DNA from: a bacterium
Lineage (GTDB): Bacteria > JAGOBX01
Assembly: GCA_029551925.1 (NCBI GenBank)
Contig: JAKPEO010000121.1
Span: 40,294-104,293, forward strand
Reading direction: 5' to 3'
Length of the DNA: 64,000 bases
Shown: one piece after another, positions 36,349 through 45,966 of the stretch
Position numbering within the stretch: position 1 is the stretch's first letter
Layout of the letters: each line of letters opens with the position of its first letter
Made by a program: the position numbers and the translations under genes
The notes under the pieces: generated by a model
What the model was told of the DNA's origin: nothing
The model's input: only the letters and a program-made list of their open reading frames with translations
The model's database searches: none

Positions 36349-37794
36349 ATGAAACAATATAATTATTTGCATATTCGCCGCACTAAAATTATAGCGACGA
36401 TAGGACCAGCATCAAATAGTGCTGAAATGATAAAAAAAATACTTTATGCCGGTGTAAATATTTTTAGAGTGAATTTTTCGCATGGCGACCCGTTAGAGCA
36501 TATAAAACTAATAAAAAATATAAGGAAAATTACAAATAATGAAAAATTAAATGTATCTATATTAGCGGATTTATGCGGACCGAAAATTCGTGTCGGAAAA
36601 TTTGAAAACGGCGCAATTGAATTAGTTGAAGGCGCGGAAGTCTTTATTACTCCAAAAAACATTATCGGTTCAGCTAAAATAATACCAGTTCAATATTCGA
36701 GAATATTAAATGATGTGAAAATATCAGAGCGGATTCTATTAAACGACGGAGCATTGGAATTAACAGTGATTGGTAAAACAAAAGAATATTTAAAAGCCAA
36801 AGTTTTACGCGGCGGAATATTAAAAGATAAAAAAGGAATGAATTTACCTGATAGCAAATTAAAAATTTCTGCGCTTACTCTCAAAGACAAAAAAGATGTA
36901 GAATATTGTATTGAAGCCGGCGTCGATTTCATAGCATTATCATTTGTGCGATTTGCTAAAGACGTGATTGATTTAAAAAAAATTTTAAAATCTAAAAATG
37001 TCAATATCCCAATAATTTCAAAAATAGAGAAACCAGAAGCGCTTGACAATATAAAAAGTATTTTAGATGTTAGTGATGGAATAATGATAGCGCGCGGCGA
37101 TTTAGGCGTAGAATTCCCAGCGCAAAAAGTGCCGCTAATACAAAATGAGCTGATTAATTATGCAATACAATCAAGCAAACCAGTAATTGTTGCTACACAG
37201 ATGTTAGAAACAATGATAGAGCATTCTACTCCTACCCGTGCAGAAGTGACAGATGTCGCTGCCGCTTGTTTAGCAGGCGCTGATGCTGTTATGCTGTCCG
37301 GCGAAACAGCAGTCGGCAAATATCCGCTTGAAACAGTAAAAACAATGGACGCTATTTTACGCGAAGCAGAAGCATATCTCTGGGCTGAAAAAAAATTTTT
37401 TGTAAATATCCATCAAACTAAATACAATGATATTTTACGCAAAGCGATAAGTATCTCTATCGCTCAATTATCGCGCGATTTAGATGCTCACTGCATCGCA
37501 GTGCTCACGCGGTCAGGAGATACTGCTCGGATAGTTTCAGCAGATAGACCAGCAGCGCCAATCATTGCTTTCACTAAATCAGAAAAAACTTACAGACAAA
37601 TGAATTTATTATGGGGCGTATTTCCATTTTTAGTAAAACGTGAATTCAAATTTAAAGAGTATATCAACTACGCACAGTGCGTAGTTATCAACGAACTAAA
37701 AATAGCAAAAAAAAATGATTATATAATTTTGCTGTCAGGATTAGCCGGAGATAACACTTCATTAGATTCTATTGTAATCCATAAAATTACATAA
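36349..37794 (+). CDS. pyk: Pyruvate kinase
   Basis: Final step of glycolysis, PEP plus ADP to pyruvate plus ATP. Motifs include IATIGPAS, NIFRVNFSHG, the active-site MIARGDLGVEFP with the catalytic lysine region just before (ISKIEKPEAL), and ADAVMLSGETAVGKYP. I begin at the ATG ten bases after AAAAGG; a TTG three codons upstream also lies in frame. The C-terminal regulatory domain (about 360-480) is present and no extra PEP-utiliser domain follows. Confidence 0.95.
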   Translation: MKQYNYLHIRRTKIIATIGPASNSAEMIKKILYAGVNIFRVNFSHGDPLEHIKLIKNIRKITNNEKLNVSILADLCGPKIRVGKFENGAIELVEGAEVFITPKNIIGSAKIIPVQYSRILNDVKISERILLNDGALELTVIGKTKEYLKAKVLRGGILKDKKGMNLPDSKLKISALTLKDKKDVEYCIEAGVDFIALSFVRFAKDVIDLKKILKSKNVNIPIISKIEKPEALDNIKSILDVSDGIMIARGDLGVEFPAQKVPLIQNELINYAIQSSKPVIVATQMLETMIEHSTPTRAEVTDVAAACLAGADAVMLSGETAVGKYPLETVKTMDAILREAEAYLWAEKKFFVNIHQTKYNDILRKAISISIAQLSRDLDAHCIAVLTRSGDTARIVSADRPAAPIIAFTKSEKTYRQMNLLWGVFPFLVKREFKFKEYINYAQCVVINELKIAKKNDYIILLSGLAGDNTSLDSIVIHKIT

Positions 37795-37822
37795 TTTTTA
37801 TAATTAAAACCTGATAATTGCT

Positions 37823-38497
37823 ATGTTGAAAAAAATATTTTATTTTTTGATAATTTTATTTTGTTTATTTGTAATAATTACAAATTTACAGGTATTGATT
37901 TATAAATTCATCAACCCGCAAAATACAAGTTTTATGAATATTCGCAAAAAACAATATCTTGCACAAAATAAAAAAAACAAAAAATATTATATTTGGCGCG
38001 ATTTATCTGATATTTCTAATAATCTAAAAAAAGCCGTGATTGCCGCCGAAGACAGCAATTTTTACAATCATAACGGTATTGATTTTGTCGCTATACAAAA
38101 AGCGTTTGAAACTAACCAAAAAAAAAATAAAATAAAATTTGGCGGCAGCACAATAACGCAGCAGCTTGCCAAAAATTTATATTTATGGCCTGAACGAAGT
38201 TATATTAGAAAAATTCTCGAAGCGTATTATACTTTACTGCTTGAATTATATTTATCAAAAAATCGAATTTTAGAATTATATCTAAATGTAATAGAATGGG
38301 GCAATGGTATTTACGGCGCAGAAGCCGCGGCTTTTTATTATTTTAAAATTCCAGCAAAAAAACTATCAATGCAGCAATCTATAATGCTCGCGGCTATTAT
38401 TCCGAATCCGCGAAAATATAAAATTTATTCTAACTATGTCAATAGACGAACTGAACAATTATCTAAATGGGCATATGACATTCGTTTGCAAGATTAG
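37823..38497 (+). CDS. mtgA: Monofunctional peptidoglycan transglycosylase
   Basis: A GT51 enzyme polymerising lipid II. It has one N-terminal membrane helix (about 5-28). The catalytic glutamate is in AAEDSNFYNHNGID, followed by GGSTITQQLAKNLYL and ELYLNVIEWGNGIYGAEAAA. There is no transpeptidase domain, and 224 residues is the monofunctional length. Its last 35 bases overlap the end of recX on the opposite strand. Confidence 0.94.
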   Translation: MLKKIFYFLIILFCLFVIITNLQVLIYKFINPQNTSFMNIRKKQYLAQNKKNKKYYIWRDLSDISNNLKKAVIAAEDSNFYNHNGIDFVAIQKAFETNQKKNKIKFGGSTITQQLAKNLYLWPERSYIRKILEAYYTLLLELYLSKNRILELYLNVIEWGNGIYGAEAAAFYYFKIPAKKLSMQQSIMLAAIIPNPRKYKIYSNYVNRRTEQLSKWAYDIRLQD

Positions 38498-39113
38498 CAT
38501 CTGATATTTCAGAAAACGCTTGGCTGATAGTATTAAAATTATAACCTTTAAATAGTAAATATCGCGTAATTTTATGTTTTTCTAAATCAGTAATTTTTTT
38601 TAATTTTAAACGCTTTTGGATTAGTTTTTTACAATTTTCTAATTCAATATTAGTATCGGCGTTTTTTTGTTTGGCAAATAACTCATTTATTATATCATTA
38701 GAAATCTTAAATTTCTGTAATTCTGATTTTATCGTTTTTAATGATTTTTTACTCAAATGCAATTTATCATTTATAAAACTTTCAGCAAAATCATAATCAT
38801 TAATTTGCTTCAATTTTTTGTATTTATCGATGGTTTGCTCAATTATTTCTGCGCTTATATCGGCATTTTTTAAAAAACTTCGGATTTCAAATTCACTGCG
38901 TTTACGCGCTGATAATTTATTTAATATTATTTTTTCAGCATTAATAGATTCTAATTGCCGTTTTAATTCTAAAAATTCAGATTCTGTTAATTCTAAATTT
39001 TCAACTAAATTTTTATCAGCCAGCGTCTTTTTATCTACTTCAATAAAATAATCATTTGAAAATTTGACAATATATTTTTTCGGTGATTTTTTTAAAATTT
39101 CGCTGATTTTCAT
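38463..39113 (-). CDS. recX: Regulatory protein RecX
   Basis: Modulates RecA filaments. The RecX three-helix repeats are seen as LSARKRSEFEIRSFL, ISAEIIEQTIDKYKKL and DYDFAESFINDKL. I start at the ATG of MKISEILKKS; the open frame extends five codons further to a TTG. It is convergent with mtgA, overlapping it by 35 bases. recA is not in the window. Confidence 0.85.
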   Translation of the reverse strand: MKISEILKKSPKKYIVKFSNDYFIEVDKKTLADKNLVENLELTESEFLELKRQLESINAEKIILNKLSARKRSEFEIRSFLKNADISAEIIEQTIDKYKKLKQINDYDFAESFINDKLHLSKKSLKTIKSELQKFKISNDIINELFAKQKNADTNIELENCKKLIQKRLKLKKITDLEKHKITRYLLFKGYNFNTISQAFSEISDANLANECHMPI

Positions 39114-39179
39114 AAATTTTACAAGCAATATTATTTAACATTTTTAATACGATAAACATTATTTTTCAAATTAATTTTA

Positions 39180-39209
39180 ATTATAATATGAAATTTTGCC
39201 AAAAGTCAA
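39180..39209 (-). promoter_or_regulatory. Sigma-70-type promoter for recX
   Basis: On the minus strand TTGACT (39204-39209) and TATAAT (39180-39185) are 18 bases apart, about 65 bases upstream of the recX ATG. No LexA-like operator was evident. Confidence 0.6.
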
Positions 39210-39249
39210 GATTATAAAAATATCAGCAAGATAACAGAAACGAAACTCT

Positions 39250-40125
39250 TTAGCATACGCTTTCCAAAAAAAAAATTTTTAATACATTCGGTTTATTATT
39301 AAAACCATTAAAAAATAAAAATTTTAAATTAGGATAGATAGTTTGAAGATTTTGTAATTTAGCAAATATATTTTCTGAAATTTCAAAATATGCGCTGCCA
39401 TTTACATTTAATAATTTTTCAAGATTAGCAATAATCTTTTTATAAAAAATCAAATTATCATTAGTTTCAGGAGTTAATGCATTTTTAGGTTCTTTTTTCA
39501 CTTCTGGCGCTAAGGTTAAATATTCGTTTTCGGATATATACGGCGGATTACATACAAGCAAATCAAATTTTTCTGATTTGAATCTTTCATAAAAACTTAA
39601 TGATAATACATCAGCATTAATAATCATTATTCTATTCAACAGCGAATGATATTCAGCATTATTATAAAGCGCTAATAACGCTTTTTCTGATATATCAACC
39701 GCTACCGCTTTTGCATTTGAAAATTTTAATAACAGTGTCAAACATATATTTCCGCTGCCTACGCATAAATCTAATATTTTTAATTTTGAATTTTTATTTT
39801 TGTAATTGTCAATCGCTAAATCAATAATCTGTTCTGTTTCAGGACGCGGTATTAAACAACTTTCATCTACAAAAAATTTATAACTGTAAAATTCTTTTTC
39901 TCCGATAATATACGCTATTGGTATTCTTGCGCCTCGCAATCTTATTAGTTTTCTAAAAAAAATTACTGTTTTTTCAGATACATCATAATTTAAAAGCGAA
40001 ATCAATTTTTCACGAGTAATATTATCTGCAAAAGACAAAAGAATTTCAGCGTCTAACTGCGCTGTTTCGATATTTTTATTTTTCAGATAATCTGCTGATA
40101 ATTTTAAAAGTTCAAAATATTTCAT
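39250..40125 (-). CDS. prmC: Release factor glutamine methyltransferase
   Basis: Methylates the GGQ glutamine of peptide chain release factors. The N-terminal helical domain precedes the SAM-binding motif LKILDLCVGSGNICL, and the substrate motif NPPYISENE is exact. At 291 residues it is full length. It overlaps the upstream HAD-like gene by four bases. prfA, its usual neighbour, is absent. Confidence 0.94.
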   Translation of the reverse strand: MKYFELLKLSADYLKNKNIETAQLDAEILLSFADNITREKLISLLNYDVSEKTVIFFRKLIRLRGARIPIAYIIGEKEFYSYKFFVDESCLIPRPETEQIIDLAIDNYKNKNSKLKILDLCVGSGNICLTLLLKFSNAKAVAVDISEKALLALYNNAEYHSLLNRIMIINADVLSLSFYERFKSEKFDLLVCNPPYISENEYLTLAPEVKKEPKNALTPETNDNLIFYKKIIANLEKLLNVNGSAYFEISENIFAKLQNLQTIYPNLKFLFFNGFNNKPNVLKIFFLESVC

Positions 40126-40649
40126 TTAATTAGATATAATTCTTTTTCAGTCAATATTATATTTTTATCTGCATATTGTTTTTTAAATTCGTCAGATACT
40201 TCCAGTGTGAAATATTCATTAGAAAAAATAATATTGTCAAAATAATTATAAAGTTTAAAATATGAAATTTCGCGAAGACCTATTTCTTCAATTGCATTAC
40301 ACAATAAAATCAATCTATATTCAACTTTCAATTTTTCAAGAGTTTCTTTTAATTTTTTATCTATTCGCAATTCGTTTCTGTCTGCTACTCTTAATTTATA
40401 TACAAGTTCTGAAACATTAGAAATTTCAATATTGTTGGTTTTAAAAAAATCTAAAATAAATTCTTTTTCATTTTTTAATTTAGCGCGCATATTTTGAAAA
40501 TATCGATAAATCTCATCAGCATTTATTTTTATGTTATAATCATTTTCAATTAAACTGCTGAAAATATCAAATGTTTCTTTTGAATAATTATTTACACGCG
40601 TTAAAATAACAACATTATAACACAATATAAATAAATCCCGTTTTGCCAT
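40122..40649 (-). CDS. HAD-fold-like protein lacking catalytic residues
   Basis: The 175-residue sequence tracks a haloacid dehalogenase hydrolase: a first strand LFILCYNVVIL, a helical cap, YRLILLCNAIEEIGLR as the second motif, and YFDNIIFSNEYF before the third. In active members the first strand carries the nucleophile (FFDVYNTL type). Here the aspartate position is leucine and the threonine is valine, and cysteine replaces the motif II serine. It is probably inactive or has a new role. It lies between rlmB and prmC in a tight operon. The family call is by pattern only. Confidence 0.55.
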   Translation of the reverse strand: MAKRDLFILCYNVVILTRVNNYSKETFDIFSSLIENDYNIKINADEIYRYFQNMRAKLKNEKEFILDFFKTNNIEISNVSELVYKLRVADRNELRIDKKLKETLEKLKVEYRLILLCNAIEEIGLREISYFKLYNYFDNIIFSNEYFTLEVSDEFKKQYADKNIILTEKELYLIK

Positions 40650-40652
40650 TTT

Positions 40653-41375
40653 TTATTTTGATATTTTATTATAAAAATGATACAGCATTATTGCAGTAGA
40701 AACAGAGACATTCAAAGATTCTACATTTGTAGAGCCAGAAATAGTAATTTTAAAATCTGAATTTTTTACTAATAATCTGCTGACACCTTCGCCTTCATTA
40801 CCTACTATTAATGCTATTGGTTCATTGATTTGCACATTTTCTAAATTTTCACCGCCTGCTGCTGCCGAAGCATAAATCCAATATCCGCTATTTTTCAGTG
40901 TTTCAAGCGCGGCATTAAGATTCACAACAACGGCAAAATTCAATAAAGCTGTCATACCGCTTGCTGCTTTTATAACAGTAGCATTAATAGGCGTTTGTCT
41001 ATCCTTTGCTATGATGATAGCAGCTGTATTGAAAAACGCAGCAGTTCTGATAATAGCGCCAAAATTCTGCGGGTCATTTATATGATCTAATATCAAAATA
41101 ATCCCATCTTTTTTTTGCTCTGATATTTTTTGCAATACAGTTTCTAAATTAAAAATATTAGACATTTTCAATTCTGCCGCGAGATTTTGATGAACTGCTT
41201 CTTTATTATTATTCAGCAGTTTTTCAATATTTTTTTTATCCGTTAGTTTTATTGGAACTTTATAATTTGAACGAATTTTATTGAATATTTTTTCATCAGC
41301 AGTCCAAATATTTTTTATATCCTTCGGACGATGTTTTAAATATTCAAATATCGGATTTTTACCAAATATCAGCAT
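40653..41375 (-). CDS. rlmB: 23S rRNA 2'-O-methyltransferase (RlmB/TrmH family)
   Basis: A SPOUT methyltransferase of 240 residues with an N-terminal substrate-binding domain (about 1-80) and the knotted catalytic domain. Motifs are LDHINDPQNFGAIIRTA, IALIVGNEGEGVS and SGSTNVESLNVSVSTAIMLY. The family methylates a guanosine in 23S rRNA or a tRNA ribose; the target cannot be fixed from sequence alone. Confidence 0.9.
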   Translation of the reverse strand: MLIFGKNPIFEYLKHRPKDIKNIWTADEKIFNKIRSNYKVPIKLTDKKNIEKLLNNNKEAVHQNLAAELKMSNIFNLETVLQKISEQKKDGIILILDHINDPQNFGAIIRTAAFFNTAAIIIAKDRQTPINATVIKAASGMTALLNFAVVVNLNAALETLKNSGYWIYASAAAGGENLENVQINEPIALIVGNEGEGVSRLLVKNSDFKITISGSTNVESLNVSVSTAIMLYHFYNKISK

Positions 41376-41378
41376 AAA

Positions 41379-41816
41379 TCAATATATTATAAAAAATATT
41401 AAATTTGCTAATGCTGTTAAAATCAATTCAGCGGCGTTTATCCAAAAAATCCGCGTATTAAAATATTTATCATTAAATAATAACGAATAATCCGGCATCT
41501 TTTTGAAATAAATAATATTTGCAAAAACATTCAAAATAAAAAACAGATAATTTAAAACAAAAAACAAAATTAAAATATTGTCTATATTTCGATGCAAAAA
41601 ATAAAAATACGAAAATGTAATTAAAATAGCAATAAACAATCTTATCAAAAGAAATAATAAAATTATACTGGTATCTGTTTTTTCGATTTTTTGCGGTTTG
41701 ACGATTTCAGCGCTATATCTAAAAGAATTTTTGCAATTAGAACATTCTACTATATCATTATTTTCAATAAATTTTTTACTGATAATCAAGGTTTTTCCGC
41801 AGAACATACATTCCAT
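41379..41816 (-). CDS. Zinc-ribbon membrane protein of unknown function
   Basis: The first 35 residues hold a four-cysteine zinc ribbon (CMFC...CSNC). Three hydrophobic helices follow (about 50-70, 78-100, 122-145), so the ribbon probably faces the cytoplasm. I do not recognise the family. It lies four bases from rlmB and 24 bases from the phosphoesterase gene in one operon. Confidence 0.68.
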   Translation of the reverse strand: MECMFCGKTLIISKKFIENNDIVECSNCKNSFRYSAEIVKPQKIEKTDTSIILLFLLIRLFIAILITFSYFYFLHRNIDNILILFFVLNYLFFILNVFANIIYFKKMPDYSLLFNDKYFNTRIFWINAAELILTALANLIFFIIY

Positions 41817-41840
41817 TTTATTAACGCCTCCGAAAAATTA

Positions 41841-42665
41841 TTACAGCATACCTTCGTTATTATCTATCAATAAATACGGCAAATCATAATAACTTACATT
41901 CAGCGATTTATCTTCTAAAATTTCCGCAATACAATAACCGTGAGTATAATTTGCATCTTTTGATAATGACACTGACGGCACGCTTATAATTTTACCGCCT
42001 TTTACATTTACAGTGGTATTCGGCAGAATATTTTCACGCTTGATTTTCGAACCGCTGATTATATATGCTTGATGATCTGACCCAGTAAAATAGGGATGGG
42101 GCAGCGTGCAATTAAATACAGCTTCTAAATTTTCGTCAGGTGTCTTACCGTATTCGCTCGATTTTTTTTTGAGTTTAGTAATTTTAGCATAATATGGCGA
42201 TTTTACGCTTTCGTGCACTACTGAAAAATACGGCGTCTCAACTTTTGCCGGCATATTCATCAAAAAATCATAAAATATTCGATTATTCATAAATTTTTCA
42301 CTTGCGCGTTTTGCTAATGCTAAATACTCTTCTTCATAATTATGAACCTTATCTTGATTGACAATTAACAAATCGTGATTGCCTACTATCGGCTTTATCA
42401 GTGGCTCGTTCATTACATATTCCATACATTCTAAATATCCGGCATGTTCATCCATTATATCGCCTAAATGAAATATAATTTTAACATTGGTATTTTTTAA
42501 TTTTTCTACTATTATTTTCAATGCGATAATATTGCCGTGCGAGCTCGCGATAAATCCCACTTTATCGCCAATTTCTAAATCTACAAATTCTTCGGTCGGT
42601 TCGTATTCGTCAAATAAAGTTTTTTTGCAACTAAAAATTTTTTTTAATTTTTCTATTATATCCAT
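41841..42665 (-). CDS. Calcineurin-like phosphoesterase-fold protein with altered metal site
   Basis: A 274-residue protein with GNHD, FHLGDIMDE and a VVHES strand that mark the metallophosphoesterase fold. The first motif, normally SDIHGN, is ASSHGN, so the metal-binding aspartate is serine. The last motif, normally GHTH, is GSDH, losing one histidine. With two ligands changed, activity is doubtful or metal use differs. It is six bases upstream of the zinc-ribbon gene's operon and directly follows glyS. Confidence 0.72.
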   Translation of the reverse strand: MDIIEKLKKIFSCKKTLFDEYEPTEEFVDLEIGDKVGFIASSHGNIIALKIIVEKLKNTNVKIIFHLGDIMDEHAGYLECMEYVMNEPLIKPIVGNHDLLIVNQDKVHNYEEEYLALAKRASEKFMNNRIFYDFLMNMPAKVETPYFSVVHESVKSPYYAKITKLKKKSSEYGKTPDENLEAVFNCTLPHPYFTGSDHQAYIISGSKIKRENILPNTTVNVKGGKIISVPSVSLSKDANYTHGYCIAEILEDKSLNVSYYDLPYLLIDNNEGML

Positions 42666-42670
42666 ATTTT

Positions 42671-44761
42671 TTAAAAAGCATATTGTTTTTTATAATAATC
42701 ACTTATTTCTTTCAACATTGCTAATCTATTATTTTTTATTTTTTCATCTTTAGCCATTACAAGCACACTGTCAAAATATCTATCTATTATTGGGCCTAAC
42801 ATAGATAATTTTATAATTATTTTTTCATAATTATTTTTAATTACAAATTCTTCTACTTCCTTTTTTATTTCTAAAAACTTATCGTATAATTCCTTTTCAA
42901 TATTATCTTGAAATAACGAAATATCAACTTTTTTTAAACTATCGAGTTTTTTCAAAATATTATTTAACCGTTTGAATGCTTGTAAAACCTTTTGCAAATT
43001 CTCGTCATTTTGTAAATTCAAAAGCGCTGTTAATTTTTTATCTATTGCTAAAATATCGAATTTGTCAGTCTGCGCATCCACTGCCATTCTAATAAAATTT
43101 ATATTTTTTCCTTCTTCTTCTAATAAATTTACAAATCTATTTTTATAAAATTCTAATAGTTCATTCAACACATTTTCAATAGCAATATTTTTCTTGTTTT
43201 CTAAATCTTGATATGCTAACGAGAGCGAATATTTTAAAATTTCAATTAAATCAATATTTATTTGAAAACTTCTAATAATTGCAATAGTGCCGCGCACTGC
43301 GCGCCGCACAGCATAGGGATCAGCAGAACCGCTCGGTTTCAAAGACAATAAATAACATACGCTCATAATGTCAAATTTATCAGCAAGCGCTGTTAATTTC
43401 GCACAAACGCTATCTGGTAATTCTGATAAGTTGCCAGCAGGTAAATAATGCGTTTTTATCGAATTTGCCACCACATCATCTATTCCTTTTTTCTTAGCAT
43501 AATGTGCGCCTATCATTCCTTGCAATTGTGGAAATTCATAGACCATACCAGTCGCTAAATCAAATTTGCACAGTTCAGTCGATTGCAACGCTTTTGTTTT
43601 GTCCGTTTCTGAAACGCAAAATTTTGTAGATATATATTCTACGATTTTTTTCATTCGCTCTATCTTTTTATAAATACTGCCAATACCATCTATATAAGTT
43701 ATCTTTTTCAATTTGTCATTAAAATATACTAAATCCTTTTTTAAATCATCTTCATAATAAAATTTTGCGTCCTCAAAACGAGCGGTTATTACTCGTTCAT
43801 TACCGCGTTTAATATTATTTATAAATTTATCTGTCATATTAGAAATCACTACAAATTTATTTGTTAATTTTCCACTAGTTTTATCATACATTGCAAAATA
43901 TTTTTGATGTTTTTTCATAGTAGAAATCAAAGTTTCTTCTGGAATTTTTAAAAAATCTTTTGGAAATTCGCAAATTATTGGATTAGGATACTCTACTAAA
44001 AAATTATTTATATCTATTAATTCCTCATCTAATTCTACTGATAAATTTGTATTTTCAATTAATTTTTCTATTTTAGTCAACATTATTTTTTTTCTTGAAA
44101 ATTTATCCGCTATCACATGATTTTTTTTTAGTTGGTCAAAATAATCATCTATTGACTTTATTTCAATAGCATTCGGGCTTAAAAATCTATGACCATATGT
44201 TTTATTATCAGCAACTACATCCGCTATTTTTAAATTTAATTTTTCATTATTCGCTAATGCGCAAATCCATCGTATCGGTCTTGAAAACATTAAATTTTCA
44301 TCAGTCCAACGCATTTTCTTTTTTATATTTAAAGACAATAAAATATCCTCTATATTTTTTGCTAATAAATCAATCGCATTTTCACCGGCTTTTTTTTCAA
44401 TTATCAATGCGTATTCAATATCATTATTCGCCTCCGGCTTTTTGCTAAATATTACATCGCTGATTTTTTTATTATTTTTTTCTAAAAATTTTTCGCCAGC
44501 TTTTGTTATTTGATTAGCTGCGTCAAAAAATACATTTTTCGGCGGGCCATAAATTTTTAATTCGCTGTCCGCTTGTTTTTCTAATAATTCTTTTATAATT
44601 AAAACAATTCTACGCGGCGAACCGGTAGCTGCACACATTTGATAGCGCAAATTATTCTCTTCTAAAAACTCGCGCATAGCTGCGCCGAAATCATTTATTA
44701 TTTTTTCGCCTTCAGATATAGGTAATTCTTCTACGCCTATCTCTATTAATATATCAAGCAT
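42671..44761 (-). CDS. glyS: Glycyl-tRNA synthetase beta subunit
   Basis: Beta chain of the bacterial heterotetrameric enzyme, carrying tRNA recognition and an HD-like region. The N-terminal signature LLIEIGVEELP type is present (LDILIEIGVEELPISE), with KKMRWTDENLMFSRPIRWI and KFDLATGMVYEFPQLQG, and the length of 696 is typical. The alpha subunit gene glyQ normally precedes it, but trpB stands there instead, overlapping by eight bases. glyQ must be elsewhere. Confidence 0.95.
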   Translation of the reverse strand: MLDILIEIGVEELPISEGEKIINDFGAAMREFLEENNLRYQMCAATGSPRRIVLIIKELLEKQADSELKIYGPPKNVFFDAANQITKAGEKFLEKNNKKISDVIFSKKPEANNDIEYALIIEKKAGENAIDLLAKNIEDILLSLNIKKKMRWTDENLMFSRPIRWICALANNEKLNLKIADVVADNKTYGHRFLSPNAIEIKSIDDYFDQLKKNHVIADKFSRKKIMLTKIEKLIENTNLSVELDEELIDINNFLVEYPNPIICEFPKDFLKIPEETLISTMKKHQKYFAMYDKTSGKLTNKFVVISNMTDKFINNIKRGNERVITARFEDAKFYYEDDLKKDLVYFNDKLKKITYIDGIGSIYKKIERMKKIVEYISTKFCVSETDKTKALQSTELCKFDLATGMVYEFPQLQGMIGAHYAKKKGIDDVVANSIKTHYLPAGNLSELPDSVCAKLTALADKFDIMSVCYLLSLKPSGSADPYAVRRAVRGTIAIIRSFQINIDLIEILKYSLSLAYQDLENKKNIAIENVLNELLEFYKNRFVNLLEEEGKNINFIRMAVDAQTDKFDILAIDKKLTALLNLQNDENLQKVLQAFKRLNNILKKLDSLKKVDISLFQDNIEKELYDKFLEIKKEVEEFVIKNNYEKIIIKLSMLGPIIDRYFDSVLVMAKDEKIKNNRLAMLKEISDYYKKQYAF

Positions 44762-45947
44762 TATTATTTTTCTCCTTTCTATCGCAAATAGTCTGCATAT
44801 CTTTATCGCCGCGGCCTGATAAACATACTACAATATTTTCATTTTTCGTTTTTTTTACATATTTCAAACAATAAGCGACAGCGTGCGCGCTTTCAAGCGC
44901 AGGCAATATCCCTTCGTATTTTGTAAGTTTATCTACCGCGTCAAGCGCTTCGCGGTCTGTTACTGCTTTATATTCAACAATTTTTTCGTCTTTTAAATAT
45001 GAATGTATTGGTCCGACGCCGGGATAATCTAATCCGGCAGATATAGAATACGGCTCGATTATCTGACCGCTCGAATCCTGTAAAATATAAGTGTATGTTC
45101 CGTGCAACACGCCCGGCTCGCCTTTTAATAATTTCGCTGAATGTTCGCCGCTCGTCAATCCCATACCAGCCGCCTCAACGCCAATGTATTTACAATTCAC
45201 TTTTTTATCAATAAAATATTTGAATAAACCAATTGCATTACTGCCCGCGCCTACGCACGCAATCAATGTATCAGGATATTTTTTTTTTAATTTTAATTTC
45301 TTAAATTGATTATAAGTTTCGCTTCCTATTACCTTCTGAAAATGCGCCACCATTTCAGGATAAGGATACGGACCTATTACTGACCCGATAACATAATGAG
45401 TATTTTTATACGACGATACCCAATCTTTCAGCGCTTCGTTTACTGCGTCTTTAAGCGTCATATTGCCAGTATCTACTGCTGCTACTTCAGCGCCTAATAA
45501 TTTCATTCGCGCAACATTCATCGCTTGACGCTCAATATCAACTTCTCCCATATACACGCTGCATTTTAAACCGAACAGCGCCGCTACTGTCGCAGTAGCT
45601 ACGCCGTGCTGACCAGCGCCAGTTTCTGCTATCAATCGCGTCTTGCCTAATTTTAATGCAAGTAATGCTTGTCCTAACGCGTTATTCAATTTATGCGAAC
45701 CAGTATGGCACAAATCTTCGCGTTTAAAAAAAATTTTGTTGCTATTTCCAAAATGCGCGCTTAATCTTTCGGCATAATACAGCGGAGTTGGTCTGCCTAT
45801 ATAATTTGTCAAATAATATTTATATTCTCTGTTAAACGCAATATCATTGCGATACAATTTAAAATTCTTTTCTAATTCAATTAATGCCCTATATAATATC
45901 TCCGGAATAAATCTGCCGCCATAAACGCCATAATAACCTTTTTTCAT
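44754..45947 (-). CDS. trpB: Tryptophan synthase beta chain
   Basis: A PLP enzyme joining indole and serine. The PLP lysine is in HTGSHKLNNALGQ and the phosphate-binding loop is GAGSNAIG. Other family marks are AETGAGQHGVATA and the C-terminal LSGRGDKDMQ. At 397 residues it is the TrpB1 form that pairs with TrpA. No trpA or other trp gene is adjacent; glyS overlaps its 3' end. Confidence 0.96.
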   Translation of the reverse strand: MKKGYYGVYGGRFIPEILYRALIELEKNFKLYRNDIAFNREYKYYLTNYIGRPTPLYYAERLSAHFGNSNKIFFKREDLCHTGSHKLNNALGQALLALKLGKTRLIAETGAGQHGVATATVAALFGLKCSVYMGEVDIERQAMNVARMKLLGAEVAAVDTGNMTLKDAVNEALKDWVSSYKNTHYVIGSVIGPYPYPEMVAHFQKVIGSETYNQFKKLKLKKKYPDTLIACVGAGSNAIGLFKYFIDKKVNCKYIGVEAAGMGLTSGEHSAKLLKGEPGVLHGTYTYILQDSSGQIIEPYSISAGLDYPGVGPIHSYLKDEKIVEYKAVTDREALDAVDKLTKYEGILPALESAHAVAYCLKYVKKTKNENIVVCLSGRGDKDMQTICDRKEKNNNA

Positions 45948-45966
45948 TTAGCCCTAAAATTAAAAA

